Source: an uncultured Acidobacteriota bacterium (GTDB lineage Bacteria; Acidobacteriota; Terriglobia; Terriglobales; CAINCZ01). From it: a stretch of DNA of 11,272 nt. The DNA lies in contig CAINCZ010000095.1 in NCBI GenBank assembly GCA_903847195.1, forward strand, positions 1-11,272, read 5' to 3'. The translations under genes were made by a program, and so were the position numbers. Below are positions 1 through 7,456 of the stretch, one piece after another. Positions within the stretch are counted from its first letter, which is position 1, and the number at the start of each line of letters is the position of its first letter. Under the pieces are notes generated by a model that saw only the letters and a program-made list of their open reading frames with translations, made no database searches and was not told the origin of the DNA.

Positions 1-108
1 CGAGCGAAAGCGCTGCGGGTCGAGTCCCTGTGCGATTGCCAGCAGGACGTTCTCTGCGCCGCCGGGCCCGCTGGTCTCAATGGTATGCAAAATCGTCAGC
101 GGCTTCAC
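1..108 (-). CDS. Glycosyltransferase, N-terminal fragment (cut by window edge)
   Basis: Only the first 36 codons are in the window. They read MKPLTILHTIETSGPGGAEN and onward, the typical start of a GT-B (GT4/GT1-like) glycosyltransferase: a first beta strand followed by a Gly-rich GPGGAE loop and a helix. Such enzymes add a sugar to the lipid-linked EPS repeat unit on the cytoplasmic side of the inner membrane. The start is a GTG at 108. A GGAG Shine-Dalgarno core lies 7 nt upstream, and an in-frame stop lies about 65 nt upstream with no ATG in between. The GTG overlaps the TGA of the short ORF at 105-194 by four bases (GTGA), as at two other junctions of this operon. Donor and acceptor sugars cannot be read from this fragment. 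Confidence 0.75.
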   Translation of the reverse strand, partial: MKPLTILHTIETSGPGGAENVLLAIAQGLDPQRFRS

Positions 109-194
109 GCGTGGTCTCCGTGCGGAGTTCGCCCCAGCGACCGCACCACGGCGCGCGAAGAACGCAAGGTCGCTTCAGCGACAAGGACCTTCAT
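105..194 (-). CDS. Possible 29-residue micro-ORF coupling two EPS genes
   Basis: A short reading frame starts MKVLVAEATL and ends RTPHGDHA. Its ATG overlaps the stop of the deacetylase upstream (ATGA, 191-194), and its TGA overlaps the GTG start of the glycosyltransferase downstream (GTGA, 105-108). A GAGG motif lies 5 nt before the ATG. It is arginine-rich (5 of 29), has no transmembrane segment, and I recognise no family. It could be a real small protein, a translated spacer that only serves translational coupling, the C-terminus of the deacetylase in a shifted frame, or chance. The same frame stays open upstream of the ATG inside the deacetylase gene, which weakens the case. Confidence 0.3.
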   Translation of the reverse strand: MKVLVAEATLRSSRAVVRSLGRTPHGDHA

Positions 195-1240
195 GAGCAC
201 CTCAAGGTCCAGCCAGTAAGACGGAAATGAAGCAGCGCGGGAGAAAACCTGCCGGCGAAGTCGGTGATCGTTCCTTCGTGCAGCAAAACGCGAGGGATCG
301 CCAACTGCTCGTCGCCCTGCCGATATACTCCGGCGCGGGTCGTGAACGCGAGTGCATAACCTGCCTTGGCCACGGCACGCCGCACATTTTCGTCGTAGTC
401 TCCGCTGGGATAGGCAAAGGCCCGGATCGGCATTTCCAGACGCTCCTCGAGCTCGCGCTTGCTTCCGGTCAACTCCTGCTCGATCACGCCCGAGTCTTCG
501 TAGGTCAGCAGCGGATGAGTGCTGGTGTGACTGGCGATCTCAAGCACGCCGCTGGAGGCTCTTACCTGCTCCCAGGTCATGAACCGGTCGACCGACTCAT
601 GGGGCAGATCAGCGCAGCGTTTTTCGAGCGCGGAGATCAGGGCCTCTCTCTTGCCCGCCGAGATCGTCTTCAAGGCCGCAATCGCGTCGGCAAGCTGGCC
701 AACCGCTGCTGCTGGAGCGGCCGCATGCAAGTGGCTGATGAGGGATTCGCGGCTTTCGCCGCCGAGTTTCCACAGCCGCGTTACCCGCTCCGCCCAGAAC
801 AATGTCTCCTGGGCAACGAGTCCGGTGGTAAGGAAGAGCGTGGCTCGCAAGCCTTGTTCCTGAAGCGCAGGGCAGGCGTTTTCAAAGGTGTCTCGCCATC
901 CGTCATCGAAGGTGATCAGGCACAGCGGGCGAGATGTATCTGCATTGGCCAGGTTCTCAAACTCGGAAGCAGCCAGCACCTTGTAGCGTCGGTGCACCGC
1001 CCGCAGCAGATTCTTGAAAGTCGGCAGCAACAGAATGATCGCGGGTTCGGAGAATGAGCGAGTCGCTTCGAGCGGCGCCAGCACACGGTGCAGGCCGATG
1101 ACGACAGCTTCCCGACGGCCGAGCACGCGGCGGCGCCACCAGGAGCAAAGGCCGAGCAGACCGGAATAATACAACCCTACCGCGAGCAGCCACACCGCAC
1201 AGCTTCGCGCCTCCGGCAATTTCGGCAACAGCCTTCGCAT
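191..1240 (-). CDS. Membrane-anchored polysaccharide deacetylase (NodB/CE4 family)
   Basis: This 349-residue protein probably removes acetyl groups from N-acetylated sugars of the EPS or its precursor. It has one hydrophobic segment near residues 14-32, then the NodB motif 1 TFDDGW (110-115, catalytic and metal Asp at 112/113), the metal-binding HTSTH motif (238-242) and motif 3 AYPSGDYD (276-283). About 120 residues, partly helical and Ala-rich, separate motifs 1 and 2, as in many longer bacterial CE4-like proteins. I chose the ATG at 1240, not the longer frame reaching 1609, because the extension would lie inside the sugar transferase gene. The start is 2 bp after that gene's TGA, behind an AAAGGG Shine-Dalgarno. 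It differs in motifs from the DVED-type deacetylase at 8899-9759, so the operon has two distinct deacetylases. Substrate unknown. Confidence 0.88.
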   Translation of the reverse strand: MRRLLPKLPEARSCAVWLLAVGLYYSGLLGLCSWWRRRVLGRREAVVIGLHRVLAPLEATRSFSEPAIILLLPTFKNLLRAVHRRYKVLAASEFENLANADTSRPLCLITFDDGWRDTFENACPALQEQGLRATLFLTTGLVAQETLFWAERVTRLWKLGGESRESLISHLHAAAPAAAVGQLADAIAALKTISAGKREALISALEKRCADLPHESVDRFMTWEQVRASSGVLEIASHTSTHPLLTYEDSGVIEQELTGSKRELEERLEMPIRAFAYPSGDYDENVRRAVAKAGYALAFTTRAGVYRQGDEQLAIPRVLLHEGTITDFAGRFSPALLHFRLTGWTLRCS

Positions 1241-1242
1241 GG

Positions 1243-2634
1243 TCAGCGGCCCTTTCCCAGTACCACGGTCCGAACCGTCTCGAACAGAATTGCGCAATCC
1301 AGGGCGAGAGAGTTGTTCTTGACGTAAAAGAGATCGAACTCGAGCTTCATCTTGGAGTCGTCCAGGCTGGCGCCGTACGGATGCGACACCTGCGCCCATC
1401 CGGTCAGCCCGGGACGCACGCCGTGCCGCATCTCGTAGCGGGGAATCTTCTCCTTCAGCATGCTGACGAAGAAGGGCCTTTCCGGTCGTGGGCCGACAAA
1501 ATTCATGTCGCCGCGGAGGATGTTGATCATTTGCGGAAGCTCGTCGATCCGCAGCTTGCGGAGGAGCGAACCCACCCGGGTTATACGTGAGTCTCCGGGG
1601 CTGGCCCACTGCGGGCCAGTGCCCTGCTCGGCGTCGACCCGCATCGATCGGAACTTGAGAATTTCAAAGGAACGGCCAAACAGTCCAACGCGCTCCTGGC
1701 GAAACAGGATTGGGCCGGGCGAGTCGAGCCGGATGATCAGAGCCACCAGCAGAAGCAGCGGCAGGCAAACCAGAAGACCAAAAACGGCGCACAGCACGGA
1801 GAGCCCGCGAAACACAGCGCGCTTCACCACCGTCTGCTTATGAAAGCCCTGCGAAAAAAGCAGGGACAGGAAAGGCGTCGACTCGACGGGGATTCTGCCG
1901 GTCAGCTTCTCAAACAACGTGGACGCTTCTTCAACGCGGACACCATGGGAACGGTAACGGAGCAGTTCGTCAACCGGCATCTCCTGCCACTGATTGTCCG
2001 GGAAGGCCAGCACGATCCGGTCCGGATGCATGCGCGCAAACACTTCCGGCGTCTCCAACATCGCGCCGAGGTGCTTGGCCCCGGGTACGGGGTCATCGTA
2101 TTCGTGATCGGAGACAACCCCGAGCAACTGCAGGTTCAAGTCAGTGCGCCATCGGATCTCGCGTACAATCGACCGCGCAGTCGCTCCGTTGCCCATGACG
2201 ATGATGCGTTCTCCGGTCGTCATCCAGCGATTCAGCCACTCCGAAACCAGCCGCACCAGCAGGATCGCCAGGACAAGGCCGGCGAACGCGAGTTCCATGA
2301 TTCCGGCCCGTGTGCGCAAGGGTGGAAACAGGGCCGCGGCAACGGCCATCAGCAGGCAGCAGGCGCCGCAGGCGCTGAGCAGGCGCCCTACCAGGGCGCG
2401 CTTGGAGGCGATCGATCGCAGGTCGTAAAGGCCGAAATAATAGAACGTCAACTGGCAGATGAGAGCGATTGCCACTCCGGTCTGAAGAAAGCGAAAGTTG
2501 AAGGATAGCTCGTCATAGTTGCGCCAGAGAGGATGCCAGGCAACTGTGCAGATTCCGGCGGCAAACAGGGCGTTCTCGGCCACTACGATTACGAAGAGCC
2601 TTCCGGGCACGTAACGGTTCAATAGGCTTACCAT
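1243..2634 (-). CDS. Undecaprenyl-phosphate sugar-1-phosphate transferase (EpsB/WbaP-like, PEP-CTERM type)
   Basis: This 463-residue membrane enzyme probably starts the EPS repeat unit by moving a sugar-1-phosphate from a nucleotide sugar to undecaprenyl phosphate. Four hydrophobic segments fill the N-terminal part (about 12-32, 49-69, 84-103, 111-130). A Rossmann-like CoA_binding_3 domain follows (IIVMGNGATA, 134-143), then a fifth hydrophobic segment (281-301) and the bacterial sugar transferase domain: DSPGPILFRQERVG (304-317), FEILKFRSMR (323-332), RIDELPQ (362-368) and GPRPE (381-385). The order fits the EpsB_2 group of PEP-CTERM loci. I placed the start at ATG 2634, not 2769, because MVSLLNRY begins the conserved domain, an AAAGG Shine-Dalgarno lies ahead of it, and the longer form would overlap the kinase gene with low-complexity Thr/Pro sequence. 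The gap to the kinase gene is 13 bp. Which sugar is used cannot be read. Confidence 0.93.
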   Translation of the reverse strand: MVSLLNRYVPGRLFVIVVAENALFAAGICTVAWHPLWRNYDELSFNFRFLQTGVAIALICQLTFYYFGLYDLRSIASKRALVGRLLSACGACCLLMAVAAALFPPLRTRAGIMELAFAGLVLAILLVRLVSEWLNRWMTTGERIIVMGNGATARSIVREIRWRTDLNLQLLGVVSDHEYDDPVPGAKHLGAMLETPEVFARMHPDRIVLAFPDNQWQEMPVDELLRYRSHGVRVEEASTLFEKLTGRIPVESTPFLSLLFSQGFHKQTVVKRAVFRGLSVLCAVFGLLVCLPLLLLVALIIRLDSPGPILFRQERVGLFGRSFEILKFRSMRVDAEQGTGPQWASPGDSRITRVGSLLRKLRIDELPQMINILRGDMNFVGPRPERPFFVSMLKEKIPRYEMRHGVRPGLTGWAQVSHPYGASLDDSKMKLEFDLFYVKNNSLALDCAILFETVRTVVLGKGR

Positions 2635-2647
2635 ATTCGTGGCCTTT

Positions 2648-3565
2648 CTATCGTGCGTCTGCTCGGGCGTAGTGCGAGTAGGAGTAGGCGTAGCCGTGCT
2701 GCTGGCGGTCTCCCCCAACCAGCACGGTGCCGATGAGTTTGGGCGAGACCATCGCCGCGCATTCGGCAACGAGGTTGACCGAGGTGCGCCCGGCGCGAAT
2801 GCATAGCATGATGCTGTCGACGTAGTTGGCCAGGATCTGAGAGTCGGCGATGCAATAGAGCGGCGGTGCGTCGAAGATCACCAGGCTGTAGTTGGAACGG
2901 ACCGTCGCGAGAAACTCCTTCATTCTCGGGGAATGCAGCAACTCGACCGAGTTGATTGCCTTCTTGGCCGGCATGAAAGAGAGGCGGCTGTTCAGCCGGA
3001 CGATTGCTTCATCCAGCGTGGCTTCCATTTGCAGGTAAGACAGCAGGCCTGTATCGCAGCCAAGTCCCAGGACCTTGGCGATGCTGGGTTTGCGCAAGTC
3101 CGCATCCACGAGCAGGATCCGCATCCCCTGCACATGGCTCAAAGCAAGCGCGAGATTGAGCGAGGTGATGGTCTTTCCCTCTTCAGCGACTGCGCTGGTT
3201 ACCAGCAAGGTTCGCAGATCGCGCATGTGCATCAGTTCCATGATGCGCGAGCGCAGCACGCGAATCTGTTCGAGTGCCAGGACGCGGTCCTTGGTCATTC
3301 GCTCGCCAGAGAGAGCGTAGAACAGCTCGGGACTCCGCTTCACCGCCGGCGAGTCGACGATGATGTCGGGGTGGAAAGAGACCTCTTCCTTGACGACCAG
3401 CGAAGGGAGAGGCGGCTCAGGAATCCAGTCCGGGCCACGCTCAACCGAATTACGCGCAGGCGCATTGATGTCGTGCAGCCCGCCGCCCGTAAGTGGTGGC
3501 GCCGGATAGCCGGGCGCCTCATAGCCGGTTCGTCTTGTCAATGCGCGATAAAGGTACTTCACCAT
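2648..3565 (-). CDS. CpsD/CapB-like tyrosine autokinase of EPS export (PEP-CTERM type)
   Basis: This 305-residue cytoplasmic protein looks like the kinase half of a split bacterial tyrosine kinase; the partner is the Wzz-like protein at 4561-6105. Cycles of autophosphorylation are known to control polymer length and export in this family. Seen here: a Pro-rich, probably disordered region (about 16-60), a linker to about 110, Walker A SAVAEEGKT (124-132), Walker A' LLVDADLRKP (151-160), Walker B LVIFDAPP (238-245), and a C-terminal tyrosine cluster (Y292, Y294, Y296, Y299). The P-loop has Glu at 129 where Gly is more usual, but the A-x4-GKT pattern is kept. ATG 3565 has an AAGGAG Shine-Dalgarno 9-10 nt upstream, and the gene overlaps the ATPase gene by 7 bp. 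Confidence 0.92.
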   Translation of the reverse strand: MVKYLYRALTRRTGYEAPGYPAPPLTGGGLHDINAPARNSVERGPDWIPEPPLPSLVVKEEVSFHPDIIVDSPAVKRSPELFYALSGERMTKDRVLALEQIRVLRSRIMELMHMRDLRTLLVTSAVAEEGKTITSLNLALALSHVQGMRILLVDADLRKPSIAKVLGLGCDTGLLSYLQMEATLDEAIVRLNSRLSFMPAKKAINSVELLHSPRMKEFLATVRSNYSLVIFDAPPLYCIADSQILANYVDSIMLCIRAGRTSVNLVAECAAMVSPKLIGTVLVGGDRQQHGYAYSYSHYARADAR

Positions 3566-4560
3566 GCCAATTCCACTCCTTGTGCTGACGGCAGGAAAGA
3601 CGGCCGCGGAAGCAGCATTTCCGCCATTTTGCGCAGCGGCTCCGGCACATTTTCCAGCCGGAACTGCGCAATTGCCGAGCGCCAGGTCTCAGCGCTGAAT
3701 TCAGAGGGGAATTCGTAGTGCATCTCCCGTTGGGGGCGGTGCTGCTCCGAACTCAGTTCCAGATGCTCGGCGACGGTGGACACCAGCGCGCCGTCGACGT
3801 AATCCGAATCGCCGCCGTAGGCCGCCATCAGGCAGTGATCGGCCAACAGGTTGATGACGCGGGGGATGCCCGCCGAGTACTCCGACAAAGCGCCGACGGC
3901 GTCGCTGCTGAAGAGCACGCGGTCATCACCGCCAGCCCGTGCCAGACGGAGCGCGAGGTACTTCCAGATTTCGTCCGACACAAGGCCGGTGAGCTGATAG
4001 CGAATCGAAATGCGCTGCCGCAGTGCCGTGGCGCCGGTGGCGGCGATGGTCTGTGCCATCTCCGGCTGGGCCGAAAGCAGCAGTTGCAAGGAAGGCCGGC
4101 CGGGATATTGCAGGCTGGAGATCAGGCGCAGACAATCGAGCGCTTCGGAATTAAGGCGCTGGGCCTCGTCCACGATGACCAGCGGCCGCTTTCCACTGCG
4201 CACCAGATCGTACACCAGTTCCTGCAGGTCCTTGAAGAGCGATGCCGCCGGACGGTCGTCGGTTTTCACGCCGAACCCGCTCAGCACTTGCTGCAGCATC
4301 CCGCTCGCCGACTCAGCCATGGGGAAAAGCGTGATGCTGGGAGTAACGCAGGTGTAACTCAGCAGGTCCATCAGGGAGTGCAGCAGGGTCGTTTTGCCGG
4401 TTCCCGGAGCGCCCAGCAGCAGCGTGATCCCGTTGCCATGATGCACGCCCTGCAGCAAGTGGACCAAGGCTTGGCTGTGCGTGCGCGCGTAATACAAAGA
4501 GCTGGCGTCGGTGTTCAGGAGGAACGGATTTTTCGTAAGACCGAAATGTTCAAGGTACAT
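3559..4560 (-). CDS. ExeA/GspA-like AAA ATPase (PEP-CTERM secretion ATPase)
   Basis: This 333-residue protein is close to the 'putative secretion ATPase' family of PEP-CTERM/EPS loci, related to ExeA of type II secretion. It begins MYLEHFGLTKNPF, the characteristic opening of the family, followed by Walker A GAPGTGKTT (50-58), Walker B LVIVDEAQR (127-135), a sensor-1-like LLSAQPE (161-167), arginines in RQRISIRYQL (181-190) and the C-terminal lid motif GIPRVINLLADHC (221-233). The last 60 residues are divergent. The exact role in EPS or PEP-CTERM export is not established; an assembly or energising role at the inner membrane is inferred. No transmembrane segment is apparent. Its ATG directly follows the TAA of the chain-length gene with no spacer and only a weak Shine-Dalgarno, so translation is probably coupled. 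Confidence 0.92.
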   Translation of the reverse strand: MYLEHFGLTKNPFLLNTDASSLYYARTHSQALVHLLQGVHHGNGITLLLGAPGTGKTTLLHSLMDLLSYTCVTPSITLFPMAESASGMLQQVLSGFGVKTDDRPAASLFKDLQELVYDLVRSGKRPLVIVDEAQRLNSEALDCLRLISSLQYPGRPSLQLLLSAQPEMAQTIAATGATALRQRISIRYQLTGLVSDEIWKYLALRLARAGGDDRVLFSSDAVGALSEYSAGIPRVINLLADHCLMAAYGGDSDYVDGALVSTVAEHLELSSEQHRPQREMHYEFPSEFSAETWRSAIAQFRLENVPEPLRKMAEMLLPRPSFLPSAQGVELAW

Positions 4561-6105
4561 TTAGATACGCCATCCGAATCCGCTCATGATGGAAGAGCGC
4601 AATAAATACCCGGCCGCCATGATTACCAGCACCCCCAGGGAGCTGCCGATAGCCAGCATGAATCGGTGAAAGCGTTTTCGCGAATAGGCCCTCGTGCTCA
4701 GGACCCACGGCACGCTGGCCAGCATGGGAGCACCTACCACGGCGGCTATATCCTTGTCCCGCTGCAGTGACTGGTCGGTGAGTTCGACCAGCAGCGTCAG
4801 AGCACAACCCACGAATACGCCAGCCATGATTCCCAGCAGGTTGATCTGGAGCAGGTTGGGCTTGAACGGTTTCTCCGGATAACTTGGCGGGTCGAGGATG
4901 CGGAATTGCTCGCCTTCGGCGCGGCGCTCCATTTCCGCCGCGATGGACGAGCTGTTGCGTTTCGCCAGCAAGGCCTGATAGGTGGCGCGCGAAGTCTCGT
5001 AATCACGCATCAACTCGGCCAACTGCTGCTCCACCCGGGGCAGCGCGGAGATGCGCACCTGGATGCGCTGCATATCGGCTTCGATCTTTGCCTGGCGCTG
5101 CGTCCGGTTGATGATCTCTTCCTTGAGACCCTCGATCTGTATTTTGGTCTGCTCGGGGCCGTTCCCGTCTGTACGGCCCTTGGCTGGTTCAGCCTCCAGC
5201 TTCTCCTGGATTGCCTTCAGTTCCAGCCGGATGCGGACCACGTCGGGAAAGTTCGCGCGGTAGCGCTGCTCGGCTGAAATCAGCTCGGCGACCTTGTTCT
5301 CGTATTGCAGCTGCAATGTAGACTTGGTCTGCTGCGGCAGGGTAATGAACCGCATGCTCTCCACCATCGCTTCAAGATATTTCTGCTGCTGCTGGGCCCG
5401 GGAGAGCGCTTCCGAATTTGCCTGCAGCAGTCCCTGCATCTGCGTGAGCATCTGGAACCCGGCCATCTGCTGCTCCGGCAGCTCGCCGGCGTGAGCCGAC
5501 TTGAAGGACTGGATGCGCTTTTCCTGTTCCTGCAAGAACTGGCGCATCTTGGTCATCTGATCGTCCAGGAAGTCCGTCGTCCCTTCCGCCTGCTGTTCGC
5601 GGTCTTTCAGGTGCTCCTCGATAAACAGCGAGGTGAGCTTGCGGGTGACCTTTTGCACCATGCCGGGCTCGGGTCCGGTGTACGCAATCTTCAGTGCCGC
5701 CACGTCCTTGACGCGGTCGCCGCTGCTCTGCGTGTTGACCAATTCAACGCTGATGTCCCGGCGCATCATCTCCACCTGTTCGTCGGTAGGGATGGCGCCC
5801 TTGTTGGAGCGATAGATGTTGAACTCGGCGATGATCTTGCGCAACCGGGTGCGGCTCAGGATCTCCTGGCGAATGGCGGTCAGCCGGTCGGCCACGTTCA
5901 CCGACATCGTGGGCTGCACGTAGTTCGACGGGACCTTCTGCGGCTCTACGATGATCGTGGCCTCCGACTTGTAGGAGCGCGGGAGAAACAGGCTGCCAAA
6001 GAAGGTGCCCACCGAGAAGATAAGGATCGGCATCAGCAGCCACCAACGCCGCCACGATACGATCTCGATGTAATCCTGCACACTGGATGGGAGTTGTTTT
6101 CCCAT
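4561..6105 (-). CDS. Wzz/GumC-like polysaccharide chain-length determinant (PCP, PEP-CTERM type)
   Basis: This 514-residue inner-membrane protein should control EPS chain length and link synthesis to the outer-membrane exporter. It has a transmembrane segment at 21-42, a periplasmic Wzz-type beta region (SYKSEATIIVEPQ, 44-56), a long Gln/Glu-rich coiled coil (about 165-400), the proline motif ILDPPSYPEKPFKPN (403-417), a second transmembrane segment (418-442) and a third (482-502). It has no kinase domain: the kinase is encoded two genes downstream, with the ATPase gene in between. ATG 6105 follows a GAGG Shine-Dalgarno in the 13-bp gap after the barrel gene; a second ATG 5 bases upstream is followed at once by TAA. 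The length is usual for the PEP-CTERM group (about 500 residues). Confidence 0.94.
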   Translation of the reverse strand: MGKQLPSSVQDYIEIVSWRRWWLLMPILIFSVGTFFGSLFLPRSYKSEATIIVEPQKVPSNYVQPTMSVNVADRLTAIRQEILSRTRLRKIIAEFNIYRSNKGAIPTDEQVEMMRRDISVELVNTQSSGDRVKDVAALKIAYTGPEPGMVQKVTRKLTSLFIEEHLKDREQQAEGTTDFLDDQMTKMRQFLQEQEKRIQSFKSAHAGELPEQQMAGFQMLTQMQGLLQANSEALSRAQQQQKYLEAMVESMRFITLPQQTKSTLQLQYENKVAELISAEQRYRANFPDVVRIRLELKAIQEKLEAEPAKGRTDGNGPEQTKIQIEGLKEEIINRTQRQAKIEADMQRIQVRISALPRVEQQLAELMRDYETSRATYQALLAKRNSSSIAAEMERRAEGEQFRILDPPSYPEKPFKPNLLQINLLGIMAGVFVGCALTLLVELTDQSLQRDKDIAAVVGAPMLASVPWVLSTRAYSRKRFHRFMLAIGSSLGVLVIMAAGYLLRSSIMSGFGWRI

Positions 6106-6118
6106 TACATAACCTCGA

Positions 6119-7456
6119 TCATCTGACTACCCGGTCAAGTTGAACGGTAAAACCCGTAATAATCTGGTTCCTGCCCATCCGCTGGTCGCCGGTGAGGGCG
6201 CTATGCTGCAACGAGTACGAATAACTCAGGATCCACCTTAACCAGCGTTGCAATCGATAGTCCATTTGCGCCGCGAGCGCATAGGCCTCGCTTGTGGGAA
6301 AGTGCCCGGTGGTGATTGCTATGGCAGTACGCGAGTTCTGATAGTTGGCGTAGATTCCGGCACCCCATCGCCGGCTAAGGACGCGCTCGTAGGAGACGCG
6401 GCCTGTCCATGAGGTCAGAGACCCCGGTTCCAGGCCGGGCTGCCGACTGTGATCGATGGAAAACCTCAGCACGGAGTGGGAGGATGTATGGCTTGCATCT
6501 GCCCGGACGACCACGCTGGTGATCGGGGAGCGGTCGGCCTGGCGCTTGCTCAGCCCCGGGCCGAGGCCCACGGAGAAGTTCCAGCGACTGTGGAACTGAC
6601 GGCTGTACCGCACCAGGAAGGCGCCTACATTTTCGTGGGTAGGTCCCGTGGTGAACGAGAAGTAGCTGTGGGTCAGGTCAAAGCCTATGCTGCTCTGAGC
6701 ATTGAACCGGTGCTGGTATTCGATGGATTCTCCGCCGCTCCAGGTCTTCGAGTCGGGACGAGCCAGCAGCGCCATCAATGCGTCGGCGTTGCGGGTGTGA
6801 TAGCTGGTTACGCCCCCTGCCACCGAGAAATTTACGCTGGTCTGCCTGCTGATCGCGTGCTCAAGCTTGAACTGCGTGTGGGCGGAGCTGATGTCGTAGG
6901 TTACATCACGGTTTGACAGGCCCGTCAGGGAGGCTAACATCGCCCCGATGCCTGTGTCGCCAAACAGCGTACCGGCCCAGGCGGGATAAGTCTGGGCGGC
7001 CACACTCCAGGCGAACGAGCTGTGCTGTGACAGGCGGTAGCGCAGGTCCTGGTCCACCGTGTGGCTCATGCTGTTCAGGTGCTGGTTCCGGTGATAGTAG
7101 TTAAACGACGGCGTGTAGTTCAGAAGGTAGTTAATCCTCGAGGTGCGACGACTCAGGCTCAAGGTCCCCGTGTAGCGCTCCCCGGTATCAGAAACAGGAC
7201 TGGTGGAGGCGGCGGGGTTGCTGTCGAACACCTCAAGTACGCTGCCGCGAAAAGCCAGATTCCAGCCCGGCATGACTGGACTGCCGAACCGGATAGACTT
7301 CGGCGCACTGCCGGGCGCGCGACGCTCCTCCGAAGGCGTTTCCTCAGGCGCCGCCGTTGTCGATGACCCCTCCTGGGCGAGCGACGATACACCACAAGCG
7401 GCCAGCAGTAGCGTTACGAGGGCGAATTTTGCTGCATGCCGCATGTTGGCTATCAC
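6119..7456 (-). CDS. Outer-membrane beta-barrel protein of the EPS/PEP-CTERM locus
   Basis: This 445-residue protein has an N-terminal signal sequence (hydrophobic ALVTLLLAACGVSSLAQ) and then a low-charge linker to about residue 60. The rest is rich in alternating polar/hydrophobic stretches with many Tyr, Ser, His and Arg (for example YTGTLSLSRRTSRINYLLNY), as expected for a large beta-barrel. It resembles the uncharacterised barrel family of PEP-CTERM loci, and by position it may be the Wzp-like porin used by the short OPX protein upstream. The GTG start at 7456 overlaps that gene's TGA (GTGA). An ATG four codons later (7444) is an equally good start for the signal peptide; neither has a clear Shine-Dalgarno. 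LAAC (18-21) fits a lipobox, yet cleavage at SLAQ is also possible. The C-terminus (QLDRVVR) lacks the usual final aromatic residue. Confidence 0.8.
   Translation of the reverse strand: MIANMRHAAKFALVTLLLAACGVSSLAQEGSSTTAAPEETPSEERRAPGSAPKSIRFGSPVMPGWNLAFRGSVLEVFDSNPAASTSPVSDTGERYTGTLSLSRRTSRINYLLNYTPSFNYYHRNQHLNSMSHTVDQDLRYRLSQHSSFAWSVAAQTYPAWAGTLFGDTGIGAMLASLTGLSNRDVTYDISSAHTQFKLEHAISRQTSVNFSVAGGVTSYHTRNADALMALLARPDSKTWSGGESIEYQHRFNAQSSIGFDLTHSYFSFTTGPTHENVGAFLVRYSRQFHSRWNFSVGLGPGLSKRQADRSPITSVVVRADASHTSSHSVLRFSIDHSRQPGLEPGSLTSWTGRVSYERVLSRRWGAGIYANYQNSRTAIAITTGHFPTSEAYALAAQMDYRLQRWLRWILSYSYSLQHSALTGDQRMGRNQIITGFTVQLDRVVR

Noticed and set aside
227..1057. Long plus-strand frame (276 codons)
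   Set aside because: It is antisense to the deacetylase with its clear NodB motifs, has no recognisable domain, and reflects high GC at third positions.
1241..1609. N-terminal extension of the deacetylase at 191-1240
   Set aside because: It would overlap the conserved C-terminal domain of the sugar transferase; the ATG at 1240 has a Shine-Dalgarno and starts just after that gene's stop.
1840..2508. Long plus-strand frame (222 codons), Gln/Arg-rich
   Set aside because: It lies opposite the sugar transferase gene; its composition is that of an antisense shadow.
2635..2769. N-terminal extension of the sugar transferase
   Set aside because: It overlaps the kinase tyrosine tail, is low-complexity Thr/Pro sequence, and the family begins at MVSLLNRY.
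2933..3718. Long plus-strand frame (261 codons)
   Set aside because: It is antisense to the kinase and ATPase genes, which have all their motifs; no domain or plausible start signal.
3718..4605. Long plus-strand frame (295 codons)
   Set aside because: It is antisense to the ATPase gene; Gln/His/Arg-rich shadow with no domain.
5305..6126. Long plus-strand frame (273 codons), Leu/His-rich
   Set aside because: It is the mirror of the coiled-coil codons of the Wzz-like gene.
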